DNA of 44,569 nucleotides from Cellulomonas_A sp047229345 (GCF_047229345.1 NZ_JBFTER010000032.1:1-44569), one strand, 5' to 3'. Shown: positions 24,187 through 32,625, numbered from the stretch's first letter. The notes: generated from the sequence alone by a model not told the origin. Numbers and translations are program-made.

Positions 24187-26151
24187 TCAGACGTCGGTGC
24201 CCGTCACGCCGGTCGTGGTCGCGTCGCCGGCCGGCGGGGCCGCGGGCGGCGTGCTGCCAGGTGCGCGACCGCCACCCCGCGCGCCGCCGCCGCTGCCGCT
24301 GCCCATCCCGCCGCCCGTGCCGCCGGTGTGCTCGCCCGCGGTCACGGTGGCGATCACGCCGGCGCCGGTGAGGTCGCCGCCCTCGGCCAGCCCGCCGACC
24401 ACGTCGCCGACGAGCGATCCGCCCGCCCAGACCGCGTACGACTCCCCCGCGGTGACTCCGGCGGCCGAGAGCACGATCGACCGGAACGCCTTCGCCGACT
24501 CGTACGCGGCGACGACCGTCCCGTCCGGTGCGACGACCTGGACGACGGTGCCCGCGGGCTGGGCCGCGCCGAGCGACGCCGAGACCCAGCCCTGCCCACC
24601 CGTGCCGGGCACGACGACCATCCCGGCGCTGCCCGCGGCGAGCACCGTCCCGCCCGTCACCTCGAAGGTGCCGTCGACGTCGAGCGCACCGTTGCCGTCG
24701 TTCGTCGGGCCGGCGATGACCACCGTGCCGCCGCTGACCGACGCGGAGCCGTTGGAGTCGAGCCCGTCGCCGCCCGAGTCGAGCAGGACCGTGCCGCCGG
24801 TGATCGTCACCGCGACACCCTCGGTCGCGGCGAACGCTCCACCGCCCCCACCGCCGGGACCGGCGGGCGCACCGGCGGCGGCCGCGTCGTCCGCCGCCGC
24901 GTCGTCGGTCGTCGCGACCTCGCCGGCCGAGCCGTTGATCGCGTCGTCGCTCGACGTGACGTCGACCGTCCCGTCGCTCACCGTGACGAGCGCGCTCTCG
25001 ACGCCCTCGACGGACTCCGTGACGGTCAGCGTCCCGCCCGCGACGTCGAGCGCGACCTCGCTGTGCACGCCGTCGTCCCCCGACGCCGCGGTCACGTCGC
25101 CGCCCGTCTGGCTGTAGACGCCGTCGGAGTGCACGGCGTCGTCGGCCGCGTCGACACGGACCGTGCCGCCGCCGACCACGACGAGCACGCCGCTCTTGAG
25201 GCCCTTCGCCGAGGTGACGGCCGCGAGCGTCGCACCGGCGCCACCACCGGACTCGACGCTCGCGTCGCCTCCGGTCACGACCACGTCGGTCGCCGCGTCG
25301 ACCCCGTCACCGCCCGCGGTCAGCGCGAGCGTGCCGCCCGTGAGGGCGACGTAGCCCTTGTCGAGGTCCTCGGCGTCGTCGGCCTTGAGGGCGTCGCCGC
25401 CCGCGTCGACCGTGACCGCGCCGCCCTCGACGACCAGGTAGTCCTTGCCGCGGATGCCGTCGTCGGCCGCGGTGACCGTGACAGTGCCCGACTGGATCAC
25501 GAGGCCGTCCTTGCTCGCGATGCCGTCGTTCGCGTTGCCCGTGACGTCGAGCGCGCCGGTCCCGGTGATCGTCAGGTCGGCGGCGGAGAACAGCGCGGCG
25601 TTCGGCTCGTCGGTCGTCGCGTCGGGGTAGATGTACTGCGCGGCGTCGGTCAGCGTGCTCTGCGACCCGTCGGCGAGCACCACGACGACCTCCTCGGCGC
25701 TCGTCACGACGAGGGGCGCCGAGGTCGAGCTCGTCAGGTCGACCCCGTCGAGCACGAGCTGCACCGTCCCGGTGTCCGCGGTGTCGACGACGACCTGGCC
25801 GTCGTCGAGCGTCCCACTCAGCACGTAGGTGCCGGCCGCGGTGACGGTCACGGTCGAGCCGTCGACGCTCACGCCGTCGCCCGACGCGCTCGCGCTCGCG
25901 CCGTCGAGCGTCACGGTCGTCGCGGACGCGGCGTCGTACGCACCGTCGCCGTCCTCCGCGTGGTCCTGCGCGTTCGCGGCCATCGCCTCCTCGGCGGTGG
26001 TCCCCGCCTGGGCGTCGGCTGCAGCCTGCACGACGGCGGCGTCCGCCCCGGTCGTCGCGGTGGTCGGGGCGTCGTCGGTCGCGGTGCAGCCCGCGAGGAC
26101 CGCGGCGACGAGCACCGCGGGGACGAGGGTCTTCAGGGTCGGGCGTCGCAT
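24187..26151 (-). CDS. Lipoprotein with Cthe_2159-type beta-helix carbohydrate-binding domain
   Basis: A 654-residue surface lipoprotein. The signal peptide ends in lipobox VLAGC, with Cys22 as the lipidated residue. After a low-complexity Thr/Ala region, about residues 70-600 are repeating parallel-beta-helix turns of the form GGTVTVTAADDGI (examples: SGTVTVTAADDGIRGKD, GGTLALTAGGDGVDAATD). This matches the Cthe_2159/DUF4353 family, whose Clostridium thermocellum member binds cellulose and polygalacturonate. Asp-rich turns (DDGI, GDGVD) suggest calcium sites. The C-terminus is Gly/Pro-rich. ATG 26151 starts one base after the VTC gene stop, so this is the last gene of a three-gene operon. 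Confidence 0.88.
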   Translation of the reverse strand: MRRPTLKTLVPAVLVAAVLAGCTATDDAPTTATTGADAAVVQAAADAQAGTTAEEAMAANAQDHAEDGDGAYDAASATTVTLDGASASASGDGVSVDGSTVTVTAAGTYVLSGTLDDGQVVVDTADTGTVQLVLDGVDLTSSTSAPLVVTSAEEVVVVLADGSQSTLTDAAQYIYPDATTDEPNAALFSAADLTITGTGALDVTGNANDGIASKDGLVIQSGTVTVTAADDGIRGKDYLVVEGGAVTVDAGGDALKADDAEDLDKGYVALTGGTLALTAGGDGVDAATDVVVTGGDASVESGGGAGATLAAVTSAKGLKSGVLVVVGGGTVRVDAADDAVHSDGVYSQTGGDVTAASGDDGVHSEVALDVAGGTLTVTESVEGVESALVTVSDGTVDVTSSDDAINGSAGEVATTDDAAADDAAAAGAPAGPGGGGGGAFAATEGVAVTITGGTVLLDSGGDGLDSNGSASVSGGTVVIAGPTNDGNGALDVDGTFEVTGGTVLAAGSAGMVVVPGTGGQGWVSASLGAAQPAGTVVQVVAPDGTVVAAYESAKAFRSIVLSAAGVTAGESYAVWAGGSLVGDVVGGLAEGGDLTGAGVIATVTAGEHTGGTGGGMGSGSGGGARGGGRAPGSTPPAAPPAGDATTTGVTGTDV

Positions 26152-26152
26152 G

Positions 26153-27028
26153 TCAGGTCCTGTCGTGAGGGGTCGTGCCGCGGAGGGCGGCATCGCTGGT
26201 CGTGGGGCTGCCGGGGACGGAGCAGGCGAGGGGCGTCGCGACGAAGTGGCGTCGCAGCGTGCGGTTCCAGGGGGTCGCGGGCAGCGAGGGGTCGAGCGCG
26301 GCGAGCCCCGTCGCGTACTTCGAGATGCGTGCCGGGCGGTGTCCGTGCGCCCACAGCAGGCGGTCGACGGCCGACGCGGTCGAGCCGGTCTTGGTCTCGA
26401 CGATCACCGTGCGGGGCAGCGCGAGCCGCCGTCCCGGGACCTCCCACGTGAGGTCGGTGTCGATCGTCACACGGCTCCCGGCACGGCCGTGCTCCCCCGG
26501 CAGGTGGAGCGTCGTGCGCCGGTAGCGCGTGGTCAGCACGGGGGCGAGCGCCAGGGCAGCGGCGCCCGCCGCCACGGGCCCGGCGCACTCCCCGCCGAGC
26601 ACCTCGTCGACGAACCACCGGCCGCGGTCCAGCCGGTCGCGCGCGTCGAGGCCGTGCGGCACCCGGTTCTTGACCGTGCTCCCGCGGGTCCCGCGCGTCT
26701 TGACCTCGAGCCAGCACGAGCGCGTGTCGAGGTAGGTGCGGGTGCGGACCTTGAACCGGCGCCGGCGGCGGTGCGCCGCGAGGTGGTAGCTCGCGAGGTC
26801 GGGGGTGTCGAAGTACACCGACTCGTACCCGAACGTGCGCAGCCCGTCGATCTCGAGCACCTGCGTACGGCCGTCGAGCGCGGCCAGCGGTCCGCGCAGC
26901 GCGTCCGCGGTCAGCACGTACTTGCGGTCCACCCGGGTCTGCAGCGAGGCCGTCGCAGTCAGGTCGTCGAGCGTGATCCCCGCGAGCGCGTCGAGCGGTG
27001 CGACGGTCCCCGTGACGAGCGCGCTCAC
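26153..27028 (-). CDS. VTC-domain protein, polyphosphate polymerase-type
   Basis: A 291-residue protein with the VTC domain of the triphosphate-tunnel fold, the catalytic fold of eukaryotic Vtc4, which makes polyphosphate from ATP. Tunnel-lining residues are visible: TRVDRKYVL (Arg35, Lys36), FKVRTRTY (Lys93, Arg95, Arg97), WLEVKTR (Glu108, Lys110), VIVETKTG (Glu211, Lys213) and SKY (Lys237). No membrane segment is seen, so it is cytosolic or held at the membrane by a partner. GTG 27028 overlaps the stop of the DUF4956 gene by 4 bases, and the lipoprotein starts one base after its stop. Whether bacterial VTC proteins make polyphosphate is not settled. Confidence 0.9.
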   Translation of the reverse strand: MSALVTGTVAPLDALAGITLDDLTATASLQTRVDRKYVLTADALRGPLAALDGRTQVLEIDGLRTFGYESVYFDTPDLASYHLAAHRRRRRFKVRTRTYLDTRSCWLEVKTRGTRGSTVKNRVPHGLDARDRLDRGRWFVDEVLGGECAGPVAAGAAALALAPVLTTRYRRTTLHLPGEHGRAGSRVTIDTDLTWEVPGRRLALPRTVIVETKTGSTASAVDRLLWAHGHRPARISKYATGLAALDPSLPATPWNRTLRRHFVATPLACSVPGSPTTSDAALRGTTPHDRT

Positions 27029-27624
27029 CGGGCCGCCTCGGCGAGGACCCCGCGCGCGCCCGGCCGGGTGACCGTCGCGCCGGGGAGCACCTCGTAGCGG
27101 ACCTCGACCGTCGTCGTGTCGTTCACCAGGTCGAGACGCTGGACGTTCGCACCGTGCACCCGGGCGCCGAGCAGCTGCTCGAGCCGGGCGACGAGCGCGA
27201 GCTCGTCGGGCACCGCGGCGTCGAGGACGACGACCCCGTGGCGGTACCGGGCGAGCAGCCGCGGGTGGTCGCCGACGAGCATGACCAGCACCACGAGCGC
27301 CATGAGCACCACCGCGGGCCAGCCGATCGACCCCCCGAGGCCGCCGAGCAGGCCGAGCGCGAGCGACGCGAAGTAGTAGGCGACCTCGCGCTGGTCGAGC
27401 TCGGTCGAGCGCAGCCGGATGATCGACAGCACGCCGAACAGCCCGAGGCCGAGGCCCGCGCCGACCGTGCTCGTCGCGAGCGCCCCGGCGACGGCGAGCA
27501 CACCGACGTTGACCCCGAGGAACGCGACGACGAGGTCGCGGCGCCGGTGGCGGGGGAAGTACAGCCCGAAGGCGAGCAGGGAGATGGCGACCAGGTCGGT
27601 CGCGAGCATGAGCGGCTGGGGCAT
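27025..27624 (-). CDS. DUF4956 membrane protein
   Basis: A 199-residue protein with three or four N-terminal helices (about residues 7-22, 31-52, 54-65 and 84-117). A cytosolic ferredoxin-like domain of about 75 residues follows (VVLDAAVPDELALVARLEQL and TTTVEVRYEVLP). The loop FGVLSIIRLRSTELDQREVAYYF is the strongly conserved DUF4956 signature, quoted here as overlapping parts FGVLSIIRLRSTELDQ and LDQREVAYYF. The function is unknown, but the family regularly neighbours VTC-domain genes. ATG 27624 has GAGGAC upstream, and its stop overlaps the VTC start. It is the first gene of the operon. Confidence 0.9.
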   Translation of the reverse strand: MPQPLMLATDLVAISLLAFGLYFPRHRRRDLVVAFLGVNVGVLAVAGALATSTVGAGLGLGLFGVLSIIRLRSTELDQREVAYYFASLALGLLGGLGGSIGWPAVVLMALVVLVMLVGDHPRLLARYRHGVVVLDAAVPDELALVARLEQLLGARVHGANVQRLDLVNDTTTVEVRYEVLPGATVTRPGARGVLAEAAR

Positions 27625-27878
27625 GACGTCCTCGGGGTGATCGCCGGGTGACCGGCGGGTGGCCGGTCGGTGACGTCTCCCATGACAGGGCGCGGCGCTA
27701 TGAGCCTGCTGAGCGGGGCCTCCGAGGCGTGTGTGAGACGCGCGCCGCGCGGGCTGCGCTCAGGCGGCGGGCGGACGGCGGGCACGCCGCACAGGGGCGC
27801 GGTGCTCAGGCCGCGACGGAGGGTGGTCGCGCTGCGGCGACCGGGCGCGGGCTGCGGTCGTGCCGCGGCAGGTCGCGC

Positions 27879-28322
27879 TCAGTCCTCGTCGTCGTCGACG
27901 GGGCGCGGCAGCGCGAGCCCGAAGATCCGCGTGGGCGGGGCCGCGAGCCGGTCGGAGCCGGGCTCGGGCTCCGGGGCGCCGGCGGGCGGGTGGGCGCCGA
28001 CCCACACGCGCCACACGTCGCCGTCGCGGTACACCTGCCCGGGGCACACCAGCCGGTCCTTGCCCGCGCGGTGGAGCTGCCCACGCAGGTCCGCCTCGTG
28101 CGCGGGCGGGACGAAGCCGACGACGACGTTGCGCCAGATCAGGACGACGCGCCCGCCCTTGCCGCCGTCGAGCTGCAGCTCGGCGGGCACGGGCTCGCGC
28201 GCGGACCGCTCACGCCCGGTCAGCGCGGCCTGGAACGACGTCTGCAGCGCGACGGCCTCACCGGCGACGAACCCGTCGCCCACCTCCGCGGGCACCTCGG
28301 CGTGCCGACCGAACAACCTCAT
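27879..28322 (-). CDS. Hypothetical protein, 147 aa
   Basis: A soluble protein of unrecognised family. The central part (VVLIWRNVVVGFVPPAHEAD) and GQVYRDGDVWRVWVG look like short beta strands. The C-terminus is acidic and Pro-rich, ending DDDED. There is no signal peptide or membrane segment. ATG 28322 lacks a good ribosome site. Coding bias is normal for the window. It lies upstream of the DUF4956 operon on the same strand, 254 bases away, with no evidence of a shared transcript. Confidence 0.7.
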   Translation of the reverse strand: MRLFGRHAEVPAEVGDGFVAGEAVALQTSFQAALTGRERSAREPVPAELQLDGGKGGRVVLIWRNVVVGFVPPAHEADLRGQLHRAGKDRLVCPGQVYRDGDVWRVWVGAHPPAGAPEPEPGSDRLAAPPTRIFGLALPRPVDDDED

Positions 28323-28380
28323 GGGGCCAGGGTGGCACGGTGCGGTGCAGGCGCGCGCCGAGCGCCGGGCTGCGCTCTCC

Positions 28381-29232
28381 TCACGACCCCACCGAGCGCA
28401 GCGCGCCGGGCTCCCGTCCGGCGAGCCGGTCGAGCCCCACGGCCGTCGCCGCGTCCGCCGGGAGGTGCACCACGAGCCGCTGGTGGTCGGCGTCCGGCAG
28501 CGTGAGCGTCTCGAACGCGAGCCGCAGCAGCCCGACCCTCGGGTGCTGCACCGCGCGGACGCCGCTGCGGACGCCCGTGAGCGGCCGCCGCCGCCACCGC
28601 GCGGCGAACGGCTCCCCGACCGTCCGGGCGAGGCGTTCGGCGAGCACGTCGGTCGCCGGGTCCCCGCGCCGGTGCTCGTGCAGGTCGGCGACCCCCTGGT
28701 CGACGACGTCGTCCCAGTCCGGGTAGACCTCGGGGGCCCGCTCGTCCGCGAGCGCGTACCAGAGCAGGTTCGGCCGTTCGCCGTCGAGCATCCCGAGCGG
28801 GCGGGCGAGCCGGTCGAACGCGTCGTTCCACGCCAGGAGGTCGGCGCGGGGGTCGAGCACGTACGCCGGGGTGGCCAGGGTGTCGAGCAGCGCCTGGACG
28901 GTCGGGCGCACGGTGCGGGCGGACGGCGGCCGGCCGCCGGGGCACAGCTGCGGCCCGTGGGTCTGGGCCACGAGCTCCTGCAGGTGCGCGCGGTCGGCGG
29001 CGGTCAGCCGGAGCGCGTCCGCGAGCGCACCGAGCACCTGCGCCGAGGGGCGGGTGTCGCGGCCCTGCTCGAGCCGGGTCAGGTACTCGACGCTGACCTG
29101 GGCGAGCGTCGCGAGCTCGGACCGGCGCAGTCCCGGCGTGCGGCGCCGCGGCCCGTCGGGCAGCCCCGCCTCGACCGGGCCGAGGGCCTCCCGACGGCTG
29201 CGCAGGAACGCTCCGAGCTCTCCCTCGATCAC
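28381..29232 (-). CDS. XRE regulator with MmyB-type ligand-binding domain
   Basis: A 283-residue regulator. The N-terminal helix-turn-helix (about residues 5-85) shows RRRTPGLRRSELATLAQVS and VEYLTRLEQGRDTRPSAQVL. The C-terminal MmyB-like domain contains PAYVLDPRADLLAWNDAF, WYALADERAPEVYPDWDD and HPRVGLLRLAFETL. This class commonly controls an adjacent divergent oxidoreductase gene, and an FMN reductase lies divergently 100 bases away. GTG 29232 is preceded by GGACGG. A direct repeat in the shared promoter is a candidate operator. Confidence 0.92.
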   Translation of the reverse strand: MIEGELGAFLRSRREALGPVEAGLPDGPRRRTPGLRRSELATLAQVSVEYLTRLEQGRDTRPSAQVLGALADALRLTAADRAHLQELVAQTHGPQLCPGGRPPSARTVRPTVQALLDTLATPAYVLDPRADLLAWNDAFDRLARPLGMLDGERPNLLWYALADERAPEVYPDWDDVVDQGVADLHEHRRGDPATDVLAERLARTVGEPFAARWRRRPLTGVRSGVRAVQHPRVGLLRLAFETLTLPDADHQRLVVHLPADAATAVGLDRLAGREPGALRSVGS

Positions 29233-29256
29233 CCGTCCAGTGTGCCCCGCGCGCCG

Positions 29257-29280
29257 CCCGCGAGGGTGTCCCCGCGAGGG
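29257..29280. promoter_or_regulatory. Direct repeat in the XRE/FMN-reductase promoter
   Basis: CCCGCGAGGG occurs at 29257-29266 and again at 29271-29280, a period of 14 bases, between two divergent genes. It is a candidate binding site of the MmyB-type regulator. It could also be chance in GC-rich DNA. Confidence 0.4.
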
Positions 29281-29332
29281 CCAGCCTCAGGGCGGCCTCC
29301 CCCACGGGCGGCGCGCGCCGGAGGCTCGTGCC

Positions 29333-30001
29333 ATGACGAACCTCTCAGCACGGACCCTGGCGGATCTCTCGGCGGACGGGACGACGACGCGGCTCGCGGT
29401 CGTCGTGGGCAGCACCCGGCCGGGCCGGCGCGGGCGGGCGGTCGCGGACTGGGTCGCGGACGTCGCGGCCGGGCACGACGCGGTGGTCACGGGACGCGCG
29501 GTCGTCGAGGTGCTCGACCTCGCCGACCACCCGCTCCCGCTCCTCGACGAGCCGGTCCCGGCCATGTTCGGGTCCTACGCGCACGAGCACACCCGGCGCT
29601 GGTCCGCCGCGGTCGACCGCTTCGACGCCTACGTCTTCGTCACGCCCGAGTACAACCACTCGATCCCGGCGGCGCTGAAGAACGCGGTCGACCACCTGTA
29701 CGCCGAGTGGGACGGCAAGGTCGCCGGCGTCGTCGGCTACGGGGTGCAGGGCGGGACGCGCGCCGCCGACCACCTGCGAGCGGTCCTGACCGAGGTCCGG
29801 ACGGCCGTCGTGCCCACGCAGGTGGGCCTGTCGTTGTTCGCCGACGTGGACGACGCCGGGACCGACCCGGCCGACCTCACCGCGACCGGGCGGCTGGCAC
29901 CCCGCGAGCACCAGGCGGAGGCGCTCGGCGCGCTGCTCGACGAGGTCGTCCTGTGGGCGGCGGCGCTGCGTCCGTCGACGGCGGGGAGCCGTCCCGCGTG
30001 A
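29333..30001 (+). CDS. NADPH-dependent FMN reductase / quinone reductase
   Basis: A flavodoxin-fold reductase of 222 residues. RLAVVVGSTRPGRRG is the FMN-phosphate loop, and FVTPEYNHSIPAALKNAVDHL is the signature of the NADPH-dependent FMN reductase family (ArsH/azoreductase-like). A conserved Gly-rich segment, VVGYGVQGGTRAADHL, completes the flavin site. Members reduce quinones, azo compounds or free FMN. ATG 29333 has GGAGG 8 bases upstream. It is divergent from the MmyB-type regulator that probably controls it and converges on the WYL regulator. Confidence 0.92.
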   Translation: MTNLSARTLADLSADGTTTRLAVVVGSTRPGRRGRAVADWVADVAAGHDAVVTGRAVVEVLDLADHPLPLLDEPVPAMFGSYAHEHTRRWSAAVDRFDAYVFVTPEYNHSIPAALKNAVDHLYAEWDGKVAGVVGYGVQGGTRAADHLRAVLTEVRTAVVPTQVGLSLFADVDDAGTDPADLTATGRLAPREHQAEALGALLDEVVLWAAALRPSTAGSRPA

Positions 30002-30029
30002 CCGGGTCGCCCCCCGGGCCCGGCGCCGG

Positions 30030-30983
30030 TCAGCCGCCGTTCCGGGCGACGAGCTGCGCCCCGATCCGCGCGAGCTCGACGCGGACCGACTCCGGCTCGA
30101 CGACCTCGACGTCGCCGCCCCAGCCCGCGAGGTGCCGGGCGACGTCGAGCGCACGCGGTGCGGTCACGTGCGCCCGCGCGCGCCCGTCGTCGTGCGTCCC
30201 CGCAGGTTCGCAGTGCCGGCCCATCCGTTCCTGGAGGATCGGCAGCAGGTGCGCGTCGATGAGGACCGTCGCGCGCAGGGTCGAGCGGCGGCGCTCGACC
30301 TCCTCGACCGTGCGGTCCCAGAGCCGCTCGACGTCGAGGTCGTCGGGGCGCTGCGCCGGCAGGTCGGTGACCTCGGCGCGCTCGACGCGGTCGAGCCGGA
30401 ACGTGCGCGGCCCACGGTCCGTCCCGGCGAGCAGGTACCAGGTGCCGTCCTTGTCGGCGAGGCCCCAGGGGTCGACGAGGCGCTCGGACGGTTCGCGCGT
30501 GCGGCCCGCGTACCGCAGGAGGACGCGACGGCGCTGCACGACGGCGGACTCGAGCTCGTCGGCCAGCGCCGGGCGGCGCACCCGGCCCTGCTCGCCCCAG
30601 CCCACGGGGTCGACGACGACGGCGTCCGCCGCGGCCGCCGCCTCGGCGCGGAACGTCTGGGGCAGCGCGCGCAGCACCTTGCGCAGCGCCGAGCGGGCCT
30701 CGGGGCGGGCCCGGCCCGAGGACGCGGGGCCGAGGAGCGCGAACAGGGTGCGCGCCTCGGGCGCTGTGAGCCCGGTGAGGTCGGTCCGGGCGCCGCCGAC
30801 GAGCTGCCACCCGCCGCCGCGCCCGGCCTGCGGGTACACCGGGACACCGGCCGCCGCGAGCGCCTCGAGGTCGCGCCGGGCGGTCGCGAGCGACACCTCG
30901 AGCTCGCTCGCGACCTCCGCGGCGGTCGCCCGGCCGCGGGTCTGGAGCAGCAGGAGGGTGGCGACGAGCCGGTCCGCGCGCAT
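30030..30983 (-). CDS. WYL-domain transcriptional regulator (YafY type)
   Basis: A 317-residue regulator. The N-terminal HTH (about residues 1-60) contains RGRATAAEVASELEVSLATA and RRDLEALAAAGVPVY, followed by a wing-like GRGGGW. The WYL domain (about 135-215) carries VDPWGLADKDGTWYLLAGTD and TFRLDRVERAEVTD. A WCX-type C-terminus follows. I chose ATG 30983; the frame runs 16 codons further, but that part lies inside a 23-bp palindrome in the divergent promoter. It probably represses the VOC gene starting at 31084, and perhaps itself. Confidence 0.92.
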   Translation of the reverse strand: MRADRLVATLLLLQTRGRATAAEVASELEVSLATARRDLEALAAAGVPVYPQAGRGGGWQLVGGARTDLTGLTAPEARTLFALLGPASSGRARPEARSALRKVLRALPQTFRAEAAAAADAVVVDPVGWGEQGRVRRPALADELESAVVQRRRVLLRYAGRTREPSERLVDPWGLADKDGTWYLLAGTDRGPRTFRLDRVERAEVTDLPAQRPDDLDVERLWDRTVEEVERRRSTLRATVLIDAHLLPILQERMGRHCEPAGTHDDGRARAHVTAPRALDVARHLAGWGGDVEVVEPESVRVELARIGAQLVARNGG

Positions 30984-31002
30984 GTCGCCAGTGTGCGCCG
31001 AA

Positions 31003-31025
31003 AAGTGCTCACCCGGTGAGCACTT
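31003..31025. promoter_or_regulatory. 23-bp perfect palindrome between the WYL and VOC genes
   Basis: The 11-base arms AAGTGCTCACC and GGTGAGCACTT surround a single central C. The site lies 20 bases before the WYL start and 58 before the VOC start, in the shared promoter. Its length and symmetry make it a strong operator candidate for the WYL regulator. Confidence 0.75.
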
Positions 31026-31083
31026 CACCACTCAGTCTGGAGATGTGGACGGGACGGACCCGCCCCCGACGGAAGGAACCGAC

Positions 31084-31488
31084 ATGCTTCGTGGAGTCGC
31101 CACCGTGAACATCTACGCCGCCGACCACGCCGCCGGGTCCGCCTGGTACGCCGAGCTGCTGGGCATCGAGCCCTACTTCCAGCGCCCCGGCTACCACGAG
31201 TTCCGCATCGGCGACCACGGGCAGGAGCTCGGCATCATCGACCGGCGCTACGCCCCCGAGGGCGAGCCCGACGCCCCGGGCGGCGCGGTCGTGCACTGGC
31301 ACGTCGACGACCTGACCGCGGCGGTCGACCGGCTGCTCGCGCTCGGCGCGACGCTGCGCGAGCCGATCACCGAGCGCGGCGAGGGGTTCGTCACCGCGTC
31401 GGTCGTCGACCCGTTCGGCAACGTGCTCGGCGTGATGACCAACCCGCACTACCTCGAGATGCTCGACCGGGGCCGGGGCCGGGGCTGA
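31084..31488 (+). CDS. VOC-superfamily protein
   Basis: A 134-residue protein of the glyoxalase/bleomycin-resistance fold. The first module contains NIYAADHAAGSAWYAELLG, the second HWHVDDLTAAVDRLLALGA and SVVDPFGNVLGVM. His and Glu residues in HEFRIGD and the second module may bind a metal. The substrate is unknown. GGAAGGA lies just before ATG 31084. It is divergent from the WYL regulator and ends at a strong hairpin. Confidence 0.9.
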   Translation: MLRGVATVNIYAADHAAGSAWYAELLGIEPYFQRPGYHEFRIGDHGQELGIIDRRYAPEGEPDAPGGAVVHWHVDDLTAAVDRLLALGATLREPITERGEGFVTASVVDPFGNVLGVMTNPHYLEMLDRGRGRG

Positions 31489-31539
31489 GCCGCGAGGGTC
31501 CGGCCGGCTCGACACGCGGGACACCGCCCGGCACGTGAC

Positions 31540-31579
31540 CGCGACGGAGGGGTGGCCGAGGGGCCGCCCCTCCGTCGCG
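31540..31579 (+). terminator. Hairpin terminator after the VOC gene
   Basis: An 18-bp stem (31540-31557 with 31562-31579) has one T-G wobble and the loop GAGG. Confidence 0.8.
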
Positions 31580-31688
31580 ATCGCACACGGCAGCGCCCGG
31601 GTGCGTCCTGGCCCCAGCAGCACGCTGACGGCATGATCGGGACAGGGAGCGCGCCACGCCGCCCGGCTCGCGGAGGAGGTCACCGCGC

Positions 31689-32132
31689 ATGGACGAGGTC
31701 GTCGCCCGCGCCCCGGCCCGGCGCAACGTGTTCGTGGCGCTCCTGGTCGTCAACCTGATGCAGCTCGCACTCTGGGGCCCGCAGCTCGTCCAGGACCCCG
31801 ACCCGCTGATCGGAGTGCTGGTCGCGTTCCTGCTGGTCAGCGCTCTGTTCGTGGGCGCGGCGCTGCTGGTCGCCCGGTCGGTCGCGCTCGTCCTCGACAA
31901 CGACACGCTCCGCCTCGTGCGGCGCTGGCGCCCCCTGGTGATCCCCCGCACGAGCGTGCGCGCGGTGCGCGGCAGCGTGCCCGGGCGCCCGTCGTGGTCC
32001 GATGCCGTGCTGCTGGACGTGGACGGCCGGACGGTGCGCCTGCCGACGCTCGAGCCGTCGCCCGCGATCCTCGTCCCGCGACTGCAGAGGTGGGCCGGTG
32101 TCGGGGAGGCGCCGGTGGACGGGGTGACCTAG
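31689..32132 (+). CDS. Small membrane protein with PH-like tail
   Basis: A 147-residue protein with two membrane helices (about residues 13-32 and 40-62) followed by a soluble beta-rich part (ALVLDNDTLRLVRRW, RTSVRAVRGSV, VLLDVDGRTVRLPTLEP). This layout resembles bacterial PH-domain (bPH) membrane proteins, but the match is weak. ATG 31689 has GGAGG about 9 bases upstream. It converges on the GNAT gene with only 19 bases between them. Confidence 0.75.
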   Translation: MDEVVARAPARRNVFVALLVVNLMQLALWGPQLVQDPDPLIGVLVAFLLVSALFVGAALLVARSVALVLDNDTLRLVRRWRPLVIPRTSVRAVRGSVPGRPSWSDAVLLDVDGRTVRLPTLEPSPAILVPRLQRWAGVGEAPVDGVT

Positions 32133-32151
32133 CCCTCGGCGGCCCTCGCCC

Positions 32152-32625
32152 TCAGAACAGGGGCTTGGCCATGAACAGGCACGGGGTCCCGGGCCAGAGG
32201 TCGGCGAGCTCCTCGAGGCGGAAGAAGCCCTGCGCCTCGTAGAACAGCCGGGTCCGGCGATACCCCTCGTCGGGGTGCGACTGCCCGAGCGTCTTCACGG
32301 TCAGCATCCGGGTACCCCGAGCGAGCAGGTCGCTCTCGACCTGGCCGAGGAGCCCGGCCCCGACTCCGCGGCGGTGCCACGCGACCTTGACCGCCATGAG
32401 GTGGATCTCGGCGGTCTCGGGGAAGTGCTGCTCGACGAGGACGACGCCGATCGGCTCACCGTCCGGGGCCACGGCGACGTAGCCCGGGAGCCTGCCGGCG
32501 GCGGCGACGTACGCCTCGGTGGCCTCCGGGCGCCCGAACCACGCGGGCAGGTCAGCCAGGATCTCCCGCACCGCACCGAGATCACCCGCGGCGGGACGTT
32601 CGATGCGGATCCGCGGCTCCCTCAC
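32152..32625 (-). CDS. GNAT-family N-acetyltransferase
   Basis: A 157-residue acetyltransferase of the GNAT fold. The acetyl-CoA pyrophosphate loop is in VKVAWHRRGVGAGLLGQVES (R/Q-x-x-G-x-G/A pattern), preceded by the central strand AEIHLMAVKV. RLFYEAQGFFRLEEL is the usual C-terminal helix-strand. The acceptor is unknown. GTG 32625 has no ribosome site, but TAGCCT ends six bases before it on the minus strand, so the transcript is probably leaderless. Confidence 0.9.
   Translation of the reverse strand: MREPRIRIERPAAGDLGAVREILADLPAWFGRPEATEAYVAAAGRLPGYVAVAPDGEPIGVVLVEQHFPETAEIHLMAVKVAWHRRGVGAGLLGQVESDLLARGTRMLTVKTLGQSHPDEGYRRTRLFYEAQGFFRLEELADLWPGTPCLFMAKPLF

Noticed and set aside
22960..26451. 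A 1163-codon plus-strand open frame
   Set aside because: It runs through the YeiH gene in another frame, across a strong terminator and then antisense to the beta-helix lipoprotein. No recognisable domain.
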